A DNA stretch of 64,000 bases from Clostridium aminobutyricum (GTDB lineage: Bacteria; Bacillota; Clostridia; Peptostreptococcales; Anaerovoracaceae), in assembly GCF_017255415.1 (NCBI RefSeq), contig NZ_JAFJZZ010000008.1, forward strand, positions 1 to 64,000, in the 5' to 3' direction. Of the stretch, positions 1-8,000 are shown piece by piece (position 1 is the first letter of the stretch; each line of letters starts with the position of its first letter). The notes under the pieces are model-generated. The model saw only the letters and a list, made by a program, of their open reading frames with translations. It made no database searches and had not been told where the DNA came from. The position numbers and the translations under genes are program-made.

Positions 1-64
1 AGATAAATGAAATGCTACCTATATAATTCAAAAAAATATTTATAAATCTACGGAAGTCTCTCTC

Positions 65-118
65 CTCCAACAACCGATAATTACATATTATCCTTTATTG
101 GTTGGAGAATTGTTTTTT
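65..118 (+). terminator. nested hairpin downstream of the recombinase gene
   Basis: CTCCAAC (65-71) pairs with GTTGGAG (101-107), and GATAAT (76-81) pairs with ATTATC (87-92). Six T follow at 113-118 on the plus strand. It could end a plus-strand transcript entering from outside the window, or be a structured end of the recombinase transcript. Confidence 0.4.
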
Positions 119-127
119 GAGTACGAT

Positions 128-1051
128 TTATTTAACTGAAACTCGATTTCGAGGATGCTTTAAAGTTAAAATATCTTGTTGCTTTTTAGTCGATACATGC
201 GTGTAAATTTGAGTTGTAGTGATAGAACTGTGACCTAAAATTTGCTGGATATACCTTATATCAACATCTTCTTCCAATAATAAAGTTGCAAACGAATGAC
301 GAAACATATGTGGGGTAAGATGCTGCTGAATTTTTGCTTTTTTAGCATATTTCTTAATCATGAACCTGACTGACTGCTCTGAAAGTCTGTTATGTAGTCT
401 ATTTACAAAAAGATATTCGGATTTTCGAATGCGTTCTCTGAAAGCATCATTATAGTTTCTTAATGCTAACAGTACTTCTTCATTACTAATAGTTATGAAT
501 CGTTCTTTGGAGCCCTTGCCATAAATTCGAACTCGTCCGTTGATAAGACTTATATCTTCTTCTCTTAATGAACAAAGTTCTGAAACTCTCATACCACTTG
601 CAAATAAAAGTTCTAAAACAGCTATATCCCGTAGGCAGGCCATAGTTTTACAATAGGAATCACTATTCGTAGTCAATTCCTGATAGGCAGTTTTTAATAA
701 AGCAGTAATCCCGTCTAAATTAATAGTTTTAGGTAAAGTTCGTGGCTCGTGGAATTTTAAGTTTATTTTTGAAAAAGGGTTTTCTTGAATAAATTCTTCA
801 AATTCCAACCAATTATAAAAAGCTTTTATGCTTGCGATTTTTCTTTTGATAGTTTTTGGTTTATATAATTTATGAAGCTGTGTCACATAATTTGATAAAT
901 AGCTTTTATTTAAAAACTCATCAATTTGATTGGAAACTCGTAAAAATTGTGTGATATCAATCTTATAAGCTTTTAGTGTTTTGGGATTAAGATTTTTTTG
1001 ATATTGACAGTAATCAAGATATTGCTTAGATAAATTTTTGAAATAGTGCAT
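128..1051 (-). CDS. tyrosine recombinase / site-specific integrase (XerC/XerD-like)
   Basis: A complete tyrosine recombinase of 307 residues, which cuts and rejoins DNA through a covalent phosphotyrosine. Residues 1-100 form the SAM-like core-binding domain and the rest is the catalytic domain. The catalytic set is visible: Arg155 in GMRVSEL, Lys179 in YGKGSKER, His248-x-x-Arg251 in PHMFRH, His274 in LGHSS and the nucleophile Tyr283 in IYTHV. The ATG at 1051 is preferred because GGAGGA lies 9 nt upstream. A TTG one codon earlier is possible. Length and architecture fit chromosomal Xer proteins as well as small mobile-element integrases. No prophage or transposon cargo is visible beside it, so its role (dimer resolution or mobility) is unresolved. 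Confidence 0.9.
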   Translation of the reverse strand: MHYFKNLSKQYLDYCQYQKNLNPKTLKAYKIDITQFLRVSNQIDEFLNKSYLSNYVTQLHKLYKPKTIKRKIASIKAFYNWLEFEEFIQENPFSKINLKFHEPRTLPKTINLDGITALLKTAYQELTTNSDSYCKTMACLRDIAVLELLFASGMRVSELCSLREEDISLINGRVRIYGKGSKERFITISNEEVLLALRNYNDAFRERIRKSEYLFVNRLHNRLSEQSVRFMIKKYAKKAKIQQHLTPHMFRHSFATLLLEEDVDIRYIQQILGHSSITTTQIYTHVSTKKQQDILTLKHPRNRVSVK

Positions 1052-1174
1052 CAAGTAAATTCCTCCATAATAAATATTTCTTAGTCTTATTATGAATGGA
1101 TTTTTAAATTTTGTCGAATATTCATGTAACGATAAGTTTTAGCGACCGCATATACTCCTAAAAAACTCAAAGAC

Positions 1175-1273
1175 ATGAAAGCCAAGAAGTACGCATATAA
1201 TAATCAAGACATAGCAGAATATGAAATCATACCCGGAAAACGCGATATAGAGACAGTTGAAAAATCAAATTAA
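1175..1273 (+). pseudogene. short coding remnant, 32 codons
   Basis: A 32-codon reading frame (starts MKAKKYAYNNQDIAEYEI) has no clear ribosome site, and the open frame extends further upstream without a start. It looks like the 3' end of a larger lost gene, placed just before a DUF4926-like gene. I do not recognise the family. The rest of 1052-1342 holds the recombinase promoter region and nothing else I can support. Confidence 0.25.
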
Positions 1274-1342
1274 AATGATATAATTAATACATTACCAAAG
1301 GCCGATAATGCTAATATTCCGATGGGGAAGGAGTGATTACTG

Positions 1343-1510
1343 GTGGAAGTAGAGTTATATGATAAGGTTCTATTAAAAAATGGGGATACGGCTTATATTG
1401 TAGAAATCTATAAACCTGGATCTACTTATGAAGCTGATATTGACACAAAAAATGGCCTGACCATAACCGATACGGTGATGCAGGAAGAAATAGAGAAAAT
1501 TATTGATTAG
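1343..1510 (+). CDS. DUF4926-like small protein
   Basis: A 55-residue protein beginning at GTG with GGGGAAGGAG about 10 nt upstream. Its layout, with an early LYDKVLLKNGD segment, a middle TAYIVEIY strand and a YEADI(D) strand, resembles the small all-beta DUF4926 family. Those proteins often sit beside toxin-immunity or other accessory genes. Function is unknown. A strong terminator follows at once, so it is a single-gene or last-gene unit. It and the remnant before it look like accessory cargo near the recombinase. Confidence 0.6.
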   Translation: MEVELYDKVLLKNGDTAYIVEIYKPGSTYEADIDTKNGLTITDTVMQEEIEKIID

Positions 1511-1512
1511 TG

Positions 1513-1545
1513 CCGCTAGACTTCATAGTCTGGCGGTGTTTTTAT
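1513..1545 (+). terminator. intrinsic terminator of the DUF4926-like gene
   Basis: CCGCTAGAC (1513-1521) pairs with GTCTGGCGG (1528-1536) with one mismatch, followed by TGTTTTTAT. Confidence 0.75.
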
Positions 1546-1595
1546 AGAAGGAGATTGTTTTTCATATGGGACATTGACGTTAAAAAATAACACGA

Positions 1596-1629
1596 GAGAG
1601 AAGCCAGGACTTTAGTCCTGGCTTCTCTC
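1596..1629. terminator. 15-bp perfect hairpin
   Basis: GAGAGAAGCCAGGAC (1596-1610) is perfectly complementary to 1615-1629 across a TTTA loop. There is no T-run on the plus side. Reading minus, an ATTTTTT run follows after 5 nt. It may be a second terminator that insulates the downstream operon. Confidence 0.5.
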
Positions 1630-1699
1630 ATCTAATGGAACTATTCTGCCTCCAAGCCTATTGGGGAATCTGTTTTTTACATGAAATAATCCCAAGCGA

Positions 1700-1728
1700 T
1701 TGACAAATATATTTCGTTATGATATTTT
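1700..1728 (+). promoter_or_regulatory. sigma-A-type promoter for the aminotransferase-like gene
   Basis: TTGACA (1700-1705), 17-nt spacer, TATTTT (1723-1728). Transcription would begin near 1735. Confidence 0.55.
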
Positions 1729-1756
1729 GTATAAAATAAATAATAATATTCGTAAT

Positions 1757-1793
1757 AATGCTTATTATAATTAAAATAATTACCGTAAGCATT
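1757..1793. promoter_or_regulatory. inverted repeat, candidate operator
   Basis: AATGCTTA (1757-1764) and TAAGCATT (1786-1793) are perfect inverted arms in an AT-rich leader between the promoter and the start codon at 1814. The convergent GntR regulator at 4302-5012 is a possible binder. This is inference. Confidence 0.35.
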
Positions 1794-1813
1794 GTAGTGA
1801 AAGGAGAAGTACA

Positions 1814-3163
1814 ATGAATTCTAATCAACTGCAAGAAACCTTTTTATCAGATAAGGCTAAGATGTTGCTTCATCACCCGCAGGGTATGGGAAACTACTTT
1901 ACATTTAAAAGTGCAGTGGATATTTTGGGGCTCAATTGGGATGAACTTCTTCCAAACGGCATTTATAATGTAACGGGGGAAGGATATTATGACATGGGGT
2001 ATATGGCTAATCTGATCGGGCCTCCGGCATCAGCTATCAATGCGATGAAGGAACATTCGACCGTGGAAGAGCTTCGAGTATACCCGCCGGACTTACTTCC
2101 TGAATTAAAAGCGGAAGTAGCGAGAAGAAAATTTGGTCGTGAGCTCTCTGAAGATTTTACGGTATTGGGGGTTGAAGGTGCTCAAGGCGGTATCGGCTAT
2201 ACATACGCGACTTTCCTGAATCCCGGTGATGAGGTCATTACAACAGACCCCGCATACTTCCACTTTGTACCGGGCGCAGAAATCTGCGGTGCAACAGTAA
2301 AACCAATTAAGCTTGGAAAACATAACGGTTACAAATTGGATCCTAAGGAACTTGAAGCAGCTATTACACCGAAGACAAAGATGATTGTTGTTTGTGATCC
2401 GATCAACCCGTTCGGCGTTGTTGCCACGAAGGAAGAGCTATTGGAAATTGCAGCAATCGCTCGTAAAAACAATATCATTATCTTCAACAATATTACGCAT
2501 AATACGCATCAGACAGATGCTTCTGCACAGCACTATGCGATGGCATCCCTGCATACGCCGGAAACGCCTATGGATCATGTTATTTCCGTCAGCGGTGTAT
2601 CGAAGGGATACGGCTTACCGGCACTTCGTGTTGGCTTCATGGCAGGACACCCGGCTCTGATCCGTGGTGCATTCCTGATTAAGATGGAAACTACAAAAAT
2701 CCATATCAATTATCCGGGACAGTATGCGACTCTTGCTGCGATGAGAGATCATGATTACGTAGAAAAGAGCACGGAAATTGTTCGCCGTAATTATAAGCAC
2801 ATTGAAGAAACAGTAGCAATGACTGAAGGGGTTACCATTCCTGTAAAACCGCAGTATGGTTTTTGCATGATCATCGATGTGTCCGGTACAGGCGTATCCG
2901 CTCAGGAGATATCCACAGCACTGCTGAAGTATAAAATAGGAACGATTACAGGGGATGGACTCGGAGAAGAAGGCGCTGTTGAATATATCAGATTGAACTA
3001 TTCACATCCTGATATTGAGTGCTTTGAGCTATTCCGTGAAGCGCTGCCTAAGGCAATCGCCGATGCAAAGCAGGGAATCTATCGACAAGCTGTCATTGAT
3101 TTCTTTGAGAGAGTCGGAACGGAGCGCGGAAAAAGAATAATAGAGCAAATAAAAAATAGATAG
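1814..3163 (+). CDS. PLP-dependent aminotransferase-like protein (fold type I) with altered PLP pocket
   Basis: A 449-residue class I/II aminotransferase-like protein. Visible landmarks are EGAQGG at 121-126 (phosphate-binding loop), DPINPFG at 195-201 (NPFG in place of NPTG), the Schiff-base lysine Lys264 in VSGVSKG, and Arg272. About 28 residues after Asn198, the canonical D-x-x-Y that contacts the PLP ring nitrogen and hydroxyl reads N226-I-T-H229. The conserved Asp is therefore Asn and the Tyr is His. This is unusual for an aminotransferase, so the reaction may differ. The start has AAAGGAGAAG upstream. It is followed, after a hairpin, by a dehydrogenase-like gene, likely in the same operon. 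Substrate unknown. Confidence 0.8.
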   Translation: MNSNQLQETFLSDKAKMLLHHPQGMGNYFTFKSAVDILGLNWDELLPNGIYNVTGEGYYDMGYMANLIGPPASAINAMKEHSTVEELRVYPPDLLPELKAEVARRKFGRELSEDFTVLGVEGAQGGIGYTYATFLNPGDEVITTDPAYFHFVPGAEICGATVKPIKLGKHNGYKLDPKELEAAITPKTKMIVVCDPINPFGVVATKEELLEIAAIARKNNIIIFNNITHNTHQTDASAQHYAMASLHTPETPMDHVISVSGVSKGYGLPALRVGFMAGHPALIRGAFLIKMETTKIHINYPGQYATLAAMRDHDYVEKSTEIVRRNYKHIEETVAMTEGVTIPVKPQYGFCMIIDVSGTGVSAQEISTALLKYKIGTITGDGLGEEGAVEYIRLNYSHPDIECFELFREALPKAIADAKQGIYRQAVIDFFERVGTERGKRIIEQIKNR

Positions 3164-3176
3164 CAAGCAAACATAC

Positions 3177-3221
3177 AATACATCAAGGAGGTACTACCCG
3201 ATTAACTCTCCTTGGTGTATT
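3177..3221 (+). other. intercistronic hairpin
   Basis: AATACATCAAGGAG (3177-3190) pairs with CTCCTTGGTGTATT (3208-3221), 14 pairs with one G-T wobble and no T-run. It could stabilise or attenuate mRNA between the aminotransferase-like and dehydrogenase-like genes. Confidence 0.5.
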
Positions 3222-3310
3222 CGGTACAATAAAATTCCAACCAATGTTTGACTTATTGATTATAATAGTAATCTAAACACTAAAATGAATTGGAAAGGAA
3301 TCGTACGACT

Positions 3311-4216
3311 ATGGATAAATTCAAGAAAATGGTGGCGATCGAGCCAACCAAATTACTGCCGGAATGGGATCAGAAGTTGACCTGCTATGCGGAAGCATCT
3401 GAGGTTTATCCGGATATTCCTGAAAATAATAATGAGATAATTAGACGAATCGGCAGTGCAGACTGTGTCATGCTTAGTTACACAAGCCGTATCGACCGAG
3501 AGGTACTGGAGGCTTGTCCTCAAATACGGTATATCGGTATGTGCTGCAGCCTCTATGCTCCTGAAAGCGCCAACGTTGACATTCGCTATGCCAATGAAAA
3601 GGGTATAGTAGTCACTGGTGTACGTGACTACGGTGATGAAGGCGTCGCAGAATATGTAGTAAGCGAATTAGTTCGTTTGCTGCATGGCAGAGGCAATGCT
3701 ATGTGGAAAGAAGAGCCTACAGAATTGACTGGTCTGGATATTGGTATCGTAGGTATGGGTACGGTTGGAAGTATAGTTGCCCGCACTTTACAATTTTTTG
3801 GAGCAAACATTTACTATTTTAGCCGTACGCGCAAATCAGAACTTGAGATCGTCAATGGCTATAGCTATCTGCCTTTGGATGACCTGCTTGCTAAAACGGA
3901 TATCCTGATTACTTGCCTGAATAAAAATGTTGTGTTAATGGGCGAACGCGAATTTGGCTTGTTTGGAAACGGAAAAATTTTGGTGAACACTTCGATTAGT
4001 CCGTCCCATGAAATACCGGCTTTAGAAAACTGGCTGAAAATTGCGGGGAACTATGCGCTCAGTGATACTGTCGCAGGTCTGGGCAAAGAGATCACCGGTA
4101 TGCCGAACGCTTTCTGCGGAGAACGCTCGGCAGGACTCACCTCCTTGGCGAAACAGCGTCTGGCACGTAAAGTCATTGCCAATATAGAAGCCTTTTTATC
4201 AGAAAATAATGGTTGA
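3311..4216 (+). CDS. D-2-hydroxyacid dehydrogenase-like NAD(P)-binding protein lacking the catalytic residues
   Basis: A 301-residue protein with the NAD-binding Rossmann fold of D-2-hydroxyacid dehydrogenases: GIVGMGTVG dinucleotide loop near residues 145-153, and NTSISPSHE where the family has N-x-x-R-G. The substrate-binding Arg of that motif is Ile. The usual Asp-Val-x-x-x-Glu-Pro segment reads SDTVAGLGKE, and the catalytic His of TPH reads MPN. Cofactor binding looks intact while the R/E/H catalytic set is absent. ATG 3311 is chosen because GGAAAGGA sits 11 nt upstream. An in-frame TTG at 3290 is the alternative. It lies downstream of the unusual aminotransferase-like gene, which suggests joint function. 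Substrate unknown. Confidence 0.75.
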   Translation: MDKFKKMVAIEPTKLLPEWDQKLTCYAEASEVYPDIPENNNEIIRRIGSADCVMLSYTSRIDREVLEACPQIRYIGMCCSLYAPESANVDIRYANEKGIVVTGVRDYGDEGVAEYVVSELVRLLHGRGNAMWKEEPTELTGLDIGIVGMGTVGSIVARTLQFFGANIYYFSRTRKSELEIVNGYSYLPLDDLLAKTDILITCLNKNVVLMGEREFGLFGNGKILVNTSISPSHEIPALENWLKIAGNYALSDTVAGLGKEITGMPNAFCGERSAGLTSLAKQRLARKVIANIEAFLSENNG

Positions 4217-4232
4217 TAGAATAGTAAATAAG

Positions 4233-4289
4233 AAAACTTCCTGGCCTTCAAGAGTGAAACTAAAACATTCAAGAGGGAAGGAAGTTTTT
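4233..4289. terminator. bidirectional terminator between convergent genes
   Basis: AAAACTTCCT (4233-4242) pairs with AGGAAGTTTT (4279-4288) around a long loop, with T-rich flanks on both strands. It serves the dehydrogenase-like gene and the convergent GntR gene. Confidence 0.6.
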
Positions 4290-4301
4290 CATTATTTTTC
4301 A

Positions 4302-5012
4302 TTATGTGATCTCAGAGGCATAGATACGTAACATCCCAGTGCGGATGTTTTCCTTAAGCTCTTGAGAATTAACGCCAAGGTGATGCTCCAGCAGTTCAGC
4401 CGATAAGACTTCATCATGCTTTAAAATGGCTTGTATAAGCCTAAGATGTTCCTCTACTAACGCATTGCGCCTTGAATCCTTCTCAATATGGATTCGGCGG
4501 ACAAACCGGATTCTTTCGTAGATGTTTTGCAGGAAGGCAACTCGTTCCATGTTTCCGCATAAAGTGGCAATTCTAATATGAAATAGCTCGTCAAGGAAGA
4601 TTAACTCTTCTTTCCGTATGTTTAAATAGGTATCCGCAATTTTTTGCCACTCCGTCAGGATAGAAAAAATTTCATCATCATTTCCGCTCTGACAGGCTTG
4701 ACGCACGGCTCCCATCTCAAGATCAAAACGTACACCGTACAGATCTTTCATTTCCGACTCGCTGAACTTACGACAAAAAAACCCTTTGCCAGGGTCAAAC
4801 GTTACAAAGCTGCCCATAACCAAGCGGTTTAGTGCTTCGCGTACAGGTACGCGGCTCATTTTCAGATTACTTGCAACCTCAATTTCATTTATCTGCTCTC
4901 CAGGACGGACGGAAAAATCGATAGTCATATCCCTTATATAGTCGTATGCACGTTTCACCGCCATAGTAGAGTTTTCTTTTAATTCTTTATCGCGTGTTTT
5001 TGGATTGCTCAT
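4302..5012 (-). CDS. GntR-family transcriptional regulator, FCD subfamily
   Basis: A 236-residue regulator. Residues about 18-85 form the GntR winged helix-turn-helix (NEIEVASNLKMSRVPVREAL is the recognition region) and about 90-225 the all-helical FCD ligand domain, with His residues (HIRIA, HLRLI, HHLGV) that bind metal or organic acid in this family. FCD regulators usually sense carboxylates and control nearby catabolic genes. Here the nearest target is the convergent aminotransferase/dehydrogenase pair, whose leader carries an inverted repeat. The start is supported by AGAGGAG about 9 nt upstream. Ligand and targets are inferred from position only. Confidence 0.9.
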   Translation of the reverse strand: MSNPKTRDKELKENSTMAVKRAYDYIRDMTIDFSVRPGEQINEIEVASNLKMSRVPVREALNRLVMGSFVTFDPGKGFFCRKFSESEMKDLYGVRFDLEMGAVRQACQSGNDDEIFSILTEWQKIADTYLNIRKEELIFLDELFHIRIATLCGNMERVAFLQNIYERIRFVRRIHIEKDSRRNALVEEHLRLIQAILKHDEVLSAELLEHHLGVNSQELKENIRTGMLRIYASEIT

Positions 5013-5173
5013 GTTGAATAACTCCTCTTACCTGTTATAATGAATCCCTTCTATTATATCAGTTACCTTTTTACTGTGCAAGTAAACATCCCATATCATG
5101 CTATAATAAGAACCTTTCCGCGTATTTCTTTCTGTCTCAAACCAAATAAATAGCTCATAACCTATCAGACATC

Positions 5174-5205
5174 TTGACAAATGGAAGAAATAGGATTAGT
5201 ATAAT
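5174..5205 (+). promoter_or_regulatory. promoter of the methyltransferase gene
   Basis: TTGACA (5174-5179) and a perfect TATAAT (5200-5205) with a long 20-nt spacer. Long spacers often indicate activator-dependent promoters. Confidence 0.5.
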
Positions 5206-5214
5206 ACCAACAGT

Positions 5215-5236
5215 TTGGTTAGCTTATGCTAACCAA
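5215..5236. promoter_or_regulatory. perfect 9-bp inverted repeat at the transcription start
   Basis: TTGGTTAGC (5215-5223), TTAT, GCTAACCAA (5228-5236), placed directly after the -10 box, where a repressor would block initiation. The arms loosely recall DtxR-family operators, but the regulator is unknown. Confidence 0.5.
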
Positions 5237-5265
5237 GAGAATACTTTGAGATATGGAGGAATAAG

Positions 5266-6048
5266 ATGCTTTTATTAAATGGAGTGCAGGAAACAATGTT
5301 AATACCCCTTGCCATTAAGGCCAGCGAAACAAAACGGGACAATGCAAGAATACAAGACCCTATGGCTGTAGAAATTGTAGGGAAGTTAGGCATAGATATT
5401 TCTAAATATGATAAATTTATGAGTCATGAAGGAGTGGTAGCAAGAACCATTCTTTTTGATGATGCCCTCAAGCATTACATAAAAAAGTATCCGAACGCCG
5501 CATGCGTTTCTATTGGCTGTGGTTTTGATGCAAGATTCTCACGAGTGGATAATGGAGAAATTATCTGGTACGATTTGGACTTTGAAGACGTGATTACAGC
5601 CCGAAAACAGTTTTTCCCCGAGCAAGACCGAGTACATTTGGTTGCAAAATCCGCACTAGATGCTACGTGGCCGCTGGTTGTTGAAAAAAGAGATCAAACC
5701 ATTATTCTTATAGAAGGGATGTTGATGTATCTGAAAGAAGAAGAAGTAAAGCAGCTTTTTCAGATTATAAAGGACCATTTTAAGAATGTTACAGTACTGG
5801 CAGAGCTCATGTCGCCTTATGCAGCGAAAGGCAGTAAACATCATGATACCGTGAAGTACACAAAAGCGACCTTCAAATGGGGAGTGAAATCGGGAAAAGA
5901 AGTCGAAAAGCTTTGCGACGGACTGAAGCTGATAGATGAAAAAAGCTTTAACTGCGAGATGAAAAAGTATTCTCTCCGAGGAAAGATTTTTGCGGCAGTT
6001 CCCGGGATACGAAATATTAATGACAGAATTGCCGTTTTTACGTTATAG
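5266..6048 (+). CDS. class I SAM-dependent methyltransferase, PPM/LCMT (TcmP-like) family
   Basis: A 260-residue methyltransferase. The LCMT-like family signature is present: N-terminal KASETKRDNARIQDP region, SAM-binding loop VSIGCGFDARF near residues 82-92, acidic WYDLDFEDVI near 105-114, and the LIEGMLMYL segment near 145-153. Homologues methylate carboxyl or hydroxyl groups on proteins or polyketide-like substrates. No biosynthetic cluster is adjacent, so the substrate is unknown. The start follows GGAGGAA with good spacing. The promoter with an overlapping inverted repeat suggests tight regulation. Confidence 0.85.
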   Translation: MLLLNGVQETMLIPLAIKASETKRDNARIQDPMAVEIVGKLGIDISKYDKFMSHEGVVARTILFDDALKHYIKKYPNAACVSIGCGFDARFSRVDNGEIIWYDLDFEDVITARKQFFPEQDRVHLVAKSALDATWPLVVEKRDQTIILIEGMLMYLKEEEVKQLFQIIKDHFKNVTVLAELMSPYAAKGSKHHDTVKYTKATFKWGVKSGKEVEKLCDGLKLIDEKSFNCEMKKYSLRGKIFAAVPGIRNINDRIAVFTL

Positions 6049-6229
6049 GTAAACTATAAGAAAATACGCTTCATAGGCTTCTGCTTAAAATGTGGAAGCT
6101 TTTATACGGACGATCTGACTGAAAATAATCTCAGTCAACGGGGTGGGAAAACTTGACAGCTGGTATACAAAGGATTACGATAAAAATATAAAACAAATTT
6201 GCCGAGAAGGTCAAGAGAGGTACTATAAG

Positions 6230-7807
6230 ATGAAGACTTCTTTATCAGTTACCCGAAAAAAGGCAGTTGATTTACTTGTATTGTATACCTTTGCTTATTA
6301 TTTGCTGCTTTTAGTATTTAAAAATGACAGGATTGTTATTTCAGATTCATTTAGTATTTTGGGAGAAGTTGCAAGCCTTTTCTTTATTGGCATGAGTTTT
6401 CAATGGCAGAAAAACGAAAATAAGATCGTTTGGAAGATCTTTTTTGCAGGAACAGTGTCCTATCTGATTGGCGATATGATCTGGAGCTATTTTGAGCTTG
6501 TATTGCATCAAGAAGTTCCCATTCTTTCCATATGTGACCTCTTTTATATGGTTAGTTCTATTTTCTATTTCATCGGTATGATCGTTTACATAAGAAAAGA
6601 AAGCCTATTCAATTTGATTCGAACAGCGTTCGATGCTCTTATCACAATGACGGTTAGCTTAACTCTAATATGGAAGTTTTTTTTAATACCGATTGCGGCG
6701 GACTCTTCCCTTACTTTTTGGGAGAAAGCCGTATCGTTATCCTATCCAATTTTTGATATTGGCTACTTGGGAGCCGTTCTTTCTTTATTTCTCTTATTTA
6801 CACCAAAATCAACAAATAAAAAATCGCATCTATTGCTTAGCATGGCATTTTTAGTATGGTTTGTGGCGGATCAGATTTATCTGGTATTACAGAACTACAC
6901 CTATATTTCCGGCGGATTTATAGATCCTCTATGGCCGATTGGATGTTGGACTTTTGCTTTGGTCGCAGTATATTCGGAGTCCTCAGAATCGAATGAGGAA
7001 ACGAAGCAATCCTCGCTGGCGAGACAACATCTCTTACTGAAAGAATATTTTCGATTTTTACTCCCGTATCTCACTACCTGCCTTCTAATCATTATTGTAT
7101 TAGGTCAATATATATTAGAGGATCCCCTTATTGCAGGTACGGTAATCTCTATCATGTTGATTATGATTCGGCAAATTTTTTCCTTATTTGAAAATCAGCA
7201 TTTAATTTCAGTTATACAACGAACCAACCAATCGCTTGAAGCTTCAAAACAAAAATTGGAAGTGCAAAATAATGAACTGAAGAGGCTAAACGATTTGAAA
7301 GAATGGGAAGCCAATACAGATTTTTTAACCGGATTATATAATAGAAGATATATTAATGACCGATTAAAGAATTTATTATTAGAAGAATCCAAGTCTGATG
7401 AAGTTGAAGTAAGCTTTCTTATTATTGATATTGATCATTTTAAACACATCAATGACCAAGAAGGGCATAAGACCGGGGATATCGTTTTACAAAAAGTTGC
7501 CATTCTAATTAGAGAATGCATTCGTTCCACCGATATAGCCGGACGATACGGCGGAGATGAGTTTATTATCATTTTACCTTATACGGATTTAGCGTTGGCA
7601 CAGACGATAGCCGATAGGCTGATACGAACGGCTCCAATGATTCATTTTAATGAGAATGGAATATGTTCTAAATTAACATTAAGCATTGGATGTACCCAAT
7701 GGAAAGGCCTTATGACGGATTTTGATATGAACCATGTACTTTCCACGGCAGACCGATCTTTATACAAAGCAAAAAAGGCCGGGCGAAATCAATTTATCGC
7801 AGAGTAA
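6230..7807 (+). CDS. membrane-bound diguanylate cyclase (GGDEF)
   Basis: A 525-residue c-di-GMP synthase. The N-terminal about 330 residues are a multi-helix membrane region with roughly eight to ten hydrophobic segments, acting as an uncharacterised sensor. A short coiled coil (SLEASKQKLEVQNNELK) leads into a GGDEF domain with DFLTGLYNRR, IDIDHFKHIND and an intact RYGGDEF active-site loop. An I-site-like RxxD (RSTD) lies before it, so product inhibition is possible. ATG 6230 is chosen for AGAGAGG 9 nt upstream. An in-frame GTG at 6143 would add 29 hydrophilic residues. It sits before another c-di-GMP protein. Confidence 0.85.
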   Translation: MKTSLSVTRKKAVDLLVLYTFAYYLLLLVFKNDRIVISDSFSILGEVASLFFIGMSFQWQKNENKIVWKIFFAGTVSYLIGDMIWSYFELVLHQEVPILSICDLFYMVSSIFYFIGMIVYIRKESLFNLIRTAFDALITMTVSLTLIWKFFLIPIAADSSLTFWEKAVSLSYPIFDIGYLGAVLSLFLLFTPKSTNKKSHLLLSMAFLVWFVADQIYLVLQNYTYISGGFIDPLWPIGCWTFALVAVYSESSESNEETKQSSLARQHLLLKEYFRFLLPYLTTCLLIIIVLGQYILEDPLIAGTVISIMLIMIRQIFSLFENQHLISVIQRTNQSLEASKQKLEVQNNELKRLNDLKEWEANTDFLTGLYNRRYINDRLKNLLLEESKSDEVEVSFLIIDIDHFKHINDQEGHKTGDIVLQKVAILIRECIRSTDIAGRYGGDEFIIILPYTDLALAQTIADRLIRTAPMIHFNENGICSKLTLSIGCTQWKGLMTDFDMNHVLSTADRSLYKAKKAGRNQFIAE

Positions 7808-8000
7808 CAGGATTAGAGCGTGAGGCTGTACAAAACCCCTCTTTTGATACCAAGAACAAGTTTTTTTATAAAATGAATCGAGATTTTATAATTTTCTGAA
7901 TGTAAACCCTGTGGAGGAATGGTATAATCAAAAAAAATATAAAATCGTTTCAATTGTAGAAAAAAAGATGTAGCAGGTTACTTGAAAGGAGATGGGTAAG

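Noticed and set aside
4051-4302. 83-codon minus-strand frame
   Set aside because: Complement of the dehydrogenase-like gene end plus the terminator, with no support.
6049-6229. c-di-GMP riboswitch before the GGDEF gene
   Set aside because: The conserved GEMM core segments are not present.
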